Assembly: GCA_031547305.1 (NCBI GenBank)
Contig: JAVBSC010000051.1
Coordinates: forward strand, 1 to 8,870
DNA length: 8,870 bases
Origin: JAVBSC01 sp031547305
Lineage (GTDB): Bacteria; Desulfobacterota; Desulfovibrionia; Desulfovibrionales; Desulfovibrionaceae
Reading direction: 5' to 3'
The notes beneath the pieces are model-generated. The model searched no databases and had not been told where the DNA came from. It was given only the letters and a program-made list of their open reading frames with translations. A program made the position numbers and the translations under genes. Shown here in pieces: positions 5,462 to 8,870 of the stretch (positions are counted from its first letter, which is position 1; each line of letters starts with the position of its first letter).

Positions 5462-7696
5462 ATGGACTCCAGCCGGATAAAAGAACTCACCGCGTCCTGT
5501 TTCCGGGGCGAGCCGCCGCTCTGCGCGGACGCCTGCCCGTTGCGGGTGGACGTGCGCGGCCTGGTGGGAAAAATCCTGAAGCGGGATTTTGACGGCGCGT
5601 ACCGCTTGTACAGGTCCAAGGCTATTTTTCCGGCCATTTCGGCGCGAGTCTGCCACGAGCCCTGCAAAGCCGGCTGCGGCCGGGCCGGAATCGTCCCGCC
5701 CGTTGAACTGGCCGCTCTGGAACGCGCCTGCGTGGGACTGGCCAAAAACCGCGATCCCGCAAAATACCCCCTGCCGGCCCGGACCAAAAGCGTCGCCGTC
5801 ATCGGAGCCGGCCTGAGCGGCCTGGCCTGCGCCCTGCGCCTGGCTGCCAAAAAATACCCCGTGACCGTTTATGAACAACGCGGCCGCATCGGCGGCCGGC
5901 TTTGGGATCTGCTGCCGCCGGAAGAATTTTTGCCGGAGTTGGAACTTCAGTTCAAGTATGAGCGCTATGATCTGCGCCTGTCCAGCCAGATTGACGAACT
6001 TTCAGCCATCACGGCGGATGCGATTTACATAGCCACCGGCTCCGGCGGCCAACGCTTCGGGGTGGCCCTTCCGGACTACGCGGAGCCCTTTGCTCCGGCC
6101 CCGGGCATCTTTATGGGCGGCTCCATCCTCGGCGCGTCCCCTGTGGAATCCATCGCCCACGGCGCCAGGGCCGCCCAGGCCATTGAAGCTTTCCTCAAAA
6201 GCGGCCAACCCGTCTGGGAAGACCGCCCCCCCACCCGCATGCGCCCGCTGGTGAAAAATACGGGGCTCCGCCAAGCCATGCGACCTGGGGAAGCGATTTC
6301 CTCCGGTCCCCCTGATCCGGCCGGAATCATCGATGAAGCTTCCCGCTGCCGCGGGTGCGACTGCGAGCTGTGTTTCGGGGATTGCGATCTGATGCGACGC
6401 TTCAACAAATACCCGAGGCGCATCGGCGACGAGGTGTACGTTACGCTGAATCCCGTGGATTTATATACGCACCGGCTGGCCACCCGCCTGATCGGTTCCT
6501 GCAATTTGTGCGGGCTGTGCAAAAGCAGATGCCCGGAGGGCATAGACACGGGCGCGCTGCTGCAAAGCGCCAGAAAGGCCATGCGGGCGGACGGCTCGCT
6601 GCCTCCGGCTTTTCACGACTACTGGCTGCGCGACATGGCCCAGGCGGCCGGGGAAGAAGCCGGACTGCTGCTCGCTCCTGGGGACAAGGGCGTGGAATAC
6701 GTATTTTTTCCCGGCTGCCAGCTTGGAGCCTCCATGCCGGGAGCGGTGGAGGGAACTTACAGGCATCTTGCGGAAAAATACCCCGGCACGGCCGTAATGC
6801 TGGACTGTTGCGGGGCCCCCCTGCTCTGGGCCGGAGACGCGGAAGGCTTCAAGGCCCAGGCGGCCGGGATTGCGGAACGCCTTAAGGCGTTGGGCGCGCC
6901 CAAGCTGGTCTTCGCCTGCCCCACCTGCCGGAGATTGCTCTCGGAAATGCTGCCGGACATGGCGGCGATTTCGGTGTATGAACTGCTGGCGCGGGATGGC
7001 GAATTAAAGGTAACGGGGCCGCCGGATAAGGCGGCTGTTTTTGACGCCTGTTCCGGCCGGGAGTTTCCCGCCCTGCGGGAAGATGTCCGTAAATTGGCCA
7101 AAGGAGCCGGCTTTGCCCTGGCCGAGCTGCCGCAAGGCGGCGACAGGGCCGTGTGCTGCGGCTGGGGCGGACACATTTACCCGGCCAACCCGGAGCATGC
7201 GGCGGATTTGGCGCAAAAACGCGCCGCGCTCGGGCCGGAGCCGTATATAACTTACTGCTCCAACTGCCGGGATGTTTTCGCCGCCGCAGGCAAACCGGCC
7301 CAGCATTTGCTGGCCCTGCTCTTCGCCCCGGAAGCGGGATTTGACGACGCGCCGCCTTCGCTCACCCGGCGCCGGCAAAACCGGCGGGAGCTTAAAAGGC
7401 GGTTGCTGGCGGAATTTGGAGGAACAGCCTTGGACAAAGAGCCGGAACCGCGACTCAGGTTGCTGTTTGCGCCGGAGCTGACCGCGCGAATGGATAAAGA
7501 TCTGCTGCTGGAGGAAGACGTGCGGCGCGTTGTGGAGCACTGCGAAAGTACGGGCGAAAAGCTGCTTCACTCCGACGGCGGCTTCAGCGGCCGCCTGAGG
7601 CTGGGCGTGGTCACCTGCTGGGTGCGCTACAGGCCGGAAGACGACGGCTTCCGCATCATTCAGGTTTACAGCCACCGCATGAGCATAGTGGAATAG
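5462..7696 (+). CDS. FAD/iron-sulfur oxidoreductase with dicluster and two CCG domains (DVU_1558-like)
   Basis: Probable electron-transfer partner of the aldehyde oxidoreductase; 744 residues from ATG 5462. The N-terminus (1-100) resembles the Fe-S domain of GltD, with Cys13, 21, 25, 64, 68 and 72. An FAD Rossmann fold follows (VAVIGAGLSGLAC, 111-123; GGRL, 144-147; ATGS, 191-194). The chain then goes almost directly to the closing FAD strand and helix (PGIFMGGS to AIEAFL, 214-245), so the second dinucleotide-binding domain that carries NADPH in GltD appears absent. Next come a dicluster segment (Cys296, 299, 301, 304, 308; CNLCGLCKSRCP, 347-358) and two CCG domains like HdrB (Cys419/CC449-450/Cys486, Cys489; Cys530/CC565-566/Cys599, Cys602). 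A C-terminal module (about 665-744) I cannot name. GTG 5417 would add 15 residues but lies in a hairpin; ATG 5462 has a weak AGGA 13 nt upstream. I recall the family as 'pyridine nucleotide-disulfide oxidoreductase/dicluster-binding protein'. The function is inferred. Confidence 0.88.
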   Translation: MDSSRIKELTASCFRGEPPLCADACPLRVDVRGLVGKILKRDFDGAYRLYRSKAIFPAISARVCHEPCKAGCGRAGIVPPVELAALERACVGLAKNRDPAKYPLPARTKSVAVIGAGLSGLACALRLAAKKYPVTVYEQRGRIGGRLWDLLPPEEFLPELELQFKYERYDLRLSSQIDELSAITADAIYIATGSGGQRFGVALPDYAEPFAPAPGIFMGGSILGASPVESIAHGARAAQAIEAFLKSGQPVWEDRPPTRMRPLVKNTGLRQAMRPGEAISSGPPDPAGIIDEASRCRGCDCELCFGDCDLMRRFNKYPRRIGDEVYVTLNPVDLYTHRLATRLIGSCNLCGLCKSRCPEGIDTGALLQSARKAMRADGSLPPAFHDYWLRDMAQAAGEEAGLLLAPGDKGVEYVFFPGCQLGASMPGAVEGTYRHLAEKYPGTAVMLDCCGAPLLWAGDAEGFKAQAAGIAERLKALGAPKLVFACPTCRRLLSEMLPDMAAISVYELLARDGELKVTGPPDKAAVFDACSGREFPALREDVRKLAKGAGFALAELPQGGDRAVCCGWGGHIYPANPEHAADLAQKRAALGPEPYITYCSNCRDVFAAAGKPAQHLLALLFAPEAGFDDAPPSLTRRRQNRRELKRRLLAEFGGTALDKEPEPRLRLLFAPELTARMDKDLLLEEDVRRVVEHCESTGEKLLHSDGGFSGRLRLGVVTCWVRYRPEDDGFRIIQVYSHRMSIVE

Positions 7697-7699
7697 GCC

Positions 7700-7891
7700 G
7701 TGGAAGAGGAAAAACTGATCTGCTTCAGGTGCGACGTGGAGCTGAAGCCGGAAAAAACCACCTTCAGCTACCTGGGCCACCATTTTTTCGCGGATATCCT
7801 CAAATGCCCGTCCTGCAAACAGGTCTATATCCCGGAAGACCTGGCGCGCGGCAAAATGGCCAGGGTGGAAATGGAACTGGAAGATAAATAG
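7700..7891 (+). CDS. Small double-CxxC protein (DVU_1557-like redox protein)
   Basis: Product of 63 residues with two pairs of cysteines, Cys8-x2-Cys11 (CFRC) and Cys36-x2-Cys39 (CPSC), 24 residues apart. This is enough to bind one zinc or iron in a zinc-ribbon or rubredoxin-like fold. It has no signal peptide or membrane segment and is rich in Glu and Lys. The start GTG 7700 is 3 nt after the upstream stop, so translation is probably coupled; there is only a weak purine-rich GTGGAA before it. Codon use matches the neighbours, and the size and position agree with what I recall as the DVU_1557 family, named a redox protein from gene context. It could be a one-electron carrier between the aldehyde oxidoreductase and the FAD/Fe-S protein, or a structural zinc protein helping assembly. 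The choice cannot be made from sequence. Confidence 0.8.
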   Translation: MEEEKLICFRCDVELKPEKTTFSYLGHHFFADILKCPSCKQVYIPEDLARGKMARVEMELEDK

Positions 7892-7990
7892 GGAAGACGC
7901 GAAGCGGATGCCCGCGAAGCGTGTCGTGTATCTCGAGAAACCTGCATTGTTTAATCTCAAAGTTCAAATCCTCCGGAAGAGGCAAATGCC
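7892..7990. other. Intergenic spacer without a gene
   Basis: A 99-bp spacer in an otherwise tightly packed operon. It contains the direct repeat CGCGAAGCG at 7898-7906 and 7913-7921 (15-bp period), the palindrome TCTCGAGA at 7931-7938, an AT-richer stretch around 7945-7970 and, at its end, the ribosome binding site of the next gene. I see no convincing promoter hexamers or terminator. Genes for a methyltransferase and a C-GCAxxG-C-C protein, which I recall at this place in D. vulgaris, are not here. Confidence 0.5.
7975..7982 (+). promoter_or_regulatory. Ribosome binding site deciding the GTG start of the CoA ligase gene
   Basis: GGAAGAGG at 7975-7982 stands 8 nt before GTG 7991. The nearby ATG at 7986 is in another frame and stops after seven codons, so GTG 7991 is the initiation codon. 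Confidence 0.6.
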
Positions 7991-8870
7991 GTGCGAAAAT
8001 CGGTTTTAGACGAGTGGATAGGCGTGAAAACCGGACTGGCTGAACGCCTGGAGCCGGAAGCTCTCCGGTCCTGGCAACTGGCCCGGCTGCGGGGTATGCT
8101 GGGCGAGTTGACCCGCGAAAGCGCTTTTTACCGGCGCAGGCTGGCGGGCTTTAACCCGGACGCGCTGCGCGATTTCGCGGCGCTGGAGCGCCTGCCCTTT
8201 ACCACGGCCGATGAATTGCGGCTGAACGGCCATGATTTTGTCCGCGTCAGCCAGGGCGAGGTTGAGCGCATTGTCAGCCAGAGCACTTCCGGCACCAGCG
8301 GTCCGGCCAAGCGCCTGTTTTTCACGGCCGAGGATCAGGAACTGACCGTTGATTTTTTTGCCGTCGGCATGCGCGAGGCGGCCAGGCCGGGCGAAAGCGT
8401 GCTTATTCTCATGCCCTGCGCCACGCCTGGCGGCATCGGTGATTTGCTGTCCAAAGGGCTGCTGCGCCTGGGCGCGCGTCCCATAGCGCACGGCCCGGCA
8501 CGCGGGGACGCGGCCGATGTTGCGGCGCTGCTGGCGGAAAAGCCGGACTGCATAGTGGGCCTGCCGGCCCAGGTGCGCCGCCTGGCCCTGCTCTGCCCGC
8601 AAGCCAGACCCAGGTGCGTGCTGCTCAGCGCGGACTTTCTGCCGGATTCCGTGCGCGCCGGCCTGGAGCGAATCTGGGGCTGCGAAGTATTCGATCACTA
8701 CGGCTCCACGGAAAGCGGCTACGGCGGCGGCGTGGAATGCGCGGCGCACAGCGGCTACCACCTGCGTGAAGCGGACCTGCTGCTGGAAATAGTGAACCCG
8801 GACACCGGACGCCAGCTTCCGGACGGCGAGACCGGCGAGGTGGTCTTCAGCACCCTGACCCGGCGGGCCA
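7991..8870 (+). CDS. AMP-dependent CoA ligase, PaaK-like (DVU_1553-like), 3' partial
   Basis: N-terminal 293 residues of an adenylate-forming acyl/aryl-CoA ligase, which activates a carboxylate with ATP to acyl-AMP and then acyl-CoA. The reading frame is open from GTG 7991 to the window end; family members are about 430 residues, so about a third is missing. The N-terminus is the phenylacetate-CoA-ligase type: an aromatic-rich helix with ESAFYRRRL, then LERLPFTTADEL. The adenylate P-loop SQSTSGTSGPAKR spans about 96-108 and the second core motif DHYGSTESG about 235-243. The end of the fragment, GETGEVVFSTLTRR, is the region leading to the hinge. The C-terminal domain with the catalytic lysine is outside. 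Genes of this kind recur beside Mop-type aldehyde oxidoreductases in Desulfovibrio (from memory). The acid substrate is unknown; it might be the acid produced by Mop, or a cofactor-maturation substrate. Confidence 0.88.
   Translation, partial: MRKSVLDEWIGVKTGLAERLEPEALRSWQLARLRGMLGELTRESAFYRRRLAGFNPDALRDFAALERLPFTTADELRLNGHDFVRVSQGEVERIVSQSTSGTSGPAKRLFFTAEDQELTVDFFAVGMREAARPGESVLILMPCATPGGIGDLLSKGLLRLGARPIAHGPARGDAADVAALLAEKPDCIVGLPAQVRRLALLCPQARPRCVLLSADFLPDSVRAGLERIWGCEVFDHYGSTESGYGGGVECAAHSGYHLREADLLLEIVNPDTGRQLPDGETGEVVFSTLTRRA

Noticed and set aside
7929..7940. TCTCGAGA palindrome as an operator
   Set aside because: An 8-bp palindrome alone is expected by chance and no promoter elements are seen next to it.
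7955..7982. tRNA-like T-loop GTTCAAATC at 7962-7970
   Set aside because: The flanking bases do not form a T-stem, and no anticodon or acceptor stem pairing can be built around it; taken as chance.

Overview
The window looks like part of a genome from a sulfate- or sulfonate-reducing Desulfovibrionaceae-type bacterium (Desulfovibrio/Bilophila-like). The basis is high GC, strong GGAGG-type ribosome binding sites, and above all a gene product at 2545-5379 that lines up along its whole length with my recollection of the Desulfovibrio gigas molybdenum aldehyde oxidoreductase (Mop). No alignment was run, so the genus is an inference. All genes lie on the + strand, with short gaps or stop/start coupling. 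No IS element, tRNA, rRNA, CRISPR array or phage gene is visible.

Layout: (1) 2-64, probable last codons of a TRAP small permease (dctQ); (2) ~67-1335, TRAP large permease (dctM) whose start codon appears non-canonical; (3) 1347-2498, iron-containing (group III) alcohol dehydrogenase; (4) a perfect 10-bp hairpin at 2504-2526; (5) 2545-5379, Mop-type aldehyde oxidoreductase (two 2Fe-2S domains plus molybdopterin domains in one chain); (6) a long hairpin at 5400-5442; (7) 5462-7696, a multidomain FAD/Fe-S protein with a GltD-like N-terminus, a dicluster segment, two CCG (HdrB-like) domains and an unnamed C-terminal module; (8) 7700-7891, a 63-residue double-CxxC protein; (9) a 99-bp gap; (10) 7991-8870, the N-terminal 293 residues of a PaaK-like AMP-dependent CoA ligase that runs off the window.

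Genes 5, 7, 8 and 10 match in order and type a conserved set I recall around D. vulgaris DVU1559-DVU1551 (aldehyde oxidoreductase, 'pyridine nucleotide-disulfide oxidoreductase/dicluster-binding protein', 'DVU_1557 family redox protein', 'DVU_1553 family CoA ligase'). The biochemical role of that accessory set is, as far as I know, not established. Here a TRAP importer and an Fe-alcohol dehydrogenase sit directly upstream in the same direction. A plausible reading is import of a small organic acid or alcohol, oxidation of alcohol to aldehyde (Fe-ADH), aldehyde to acid (Mop), and possibly acid to acyl-CoA (ligase). The FAD/Fe-S protein and the small CxxC protein would take the electrons from Mop. 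The most notable single observation is that the FAD/Fe-S protein appears to lack the NAD(P)H-binding subdomain of its GltD-like relatives, so it may be a flavin/iron-sulfur hub that does not use pyridine nucleotides.
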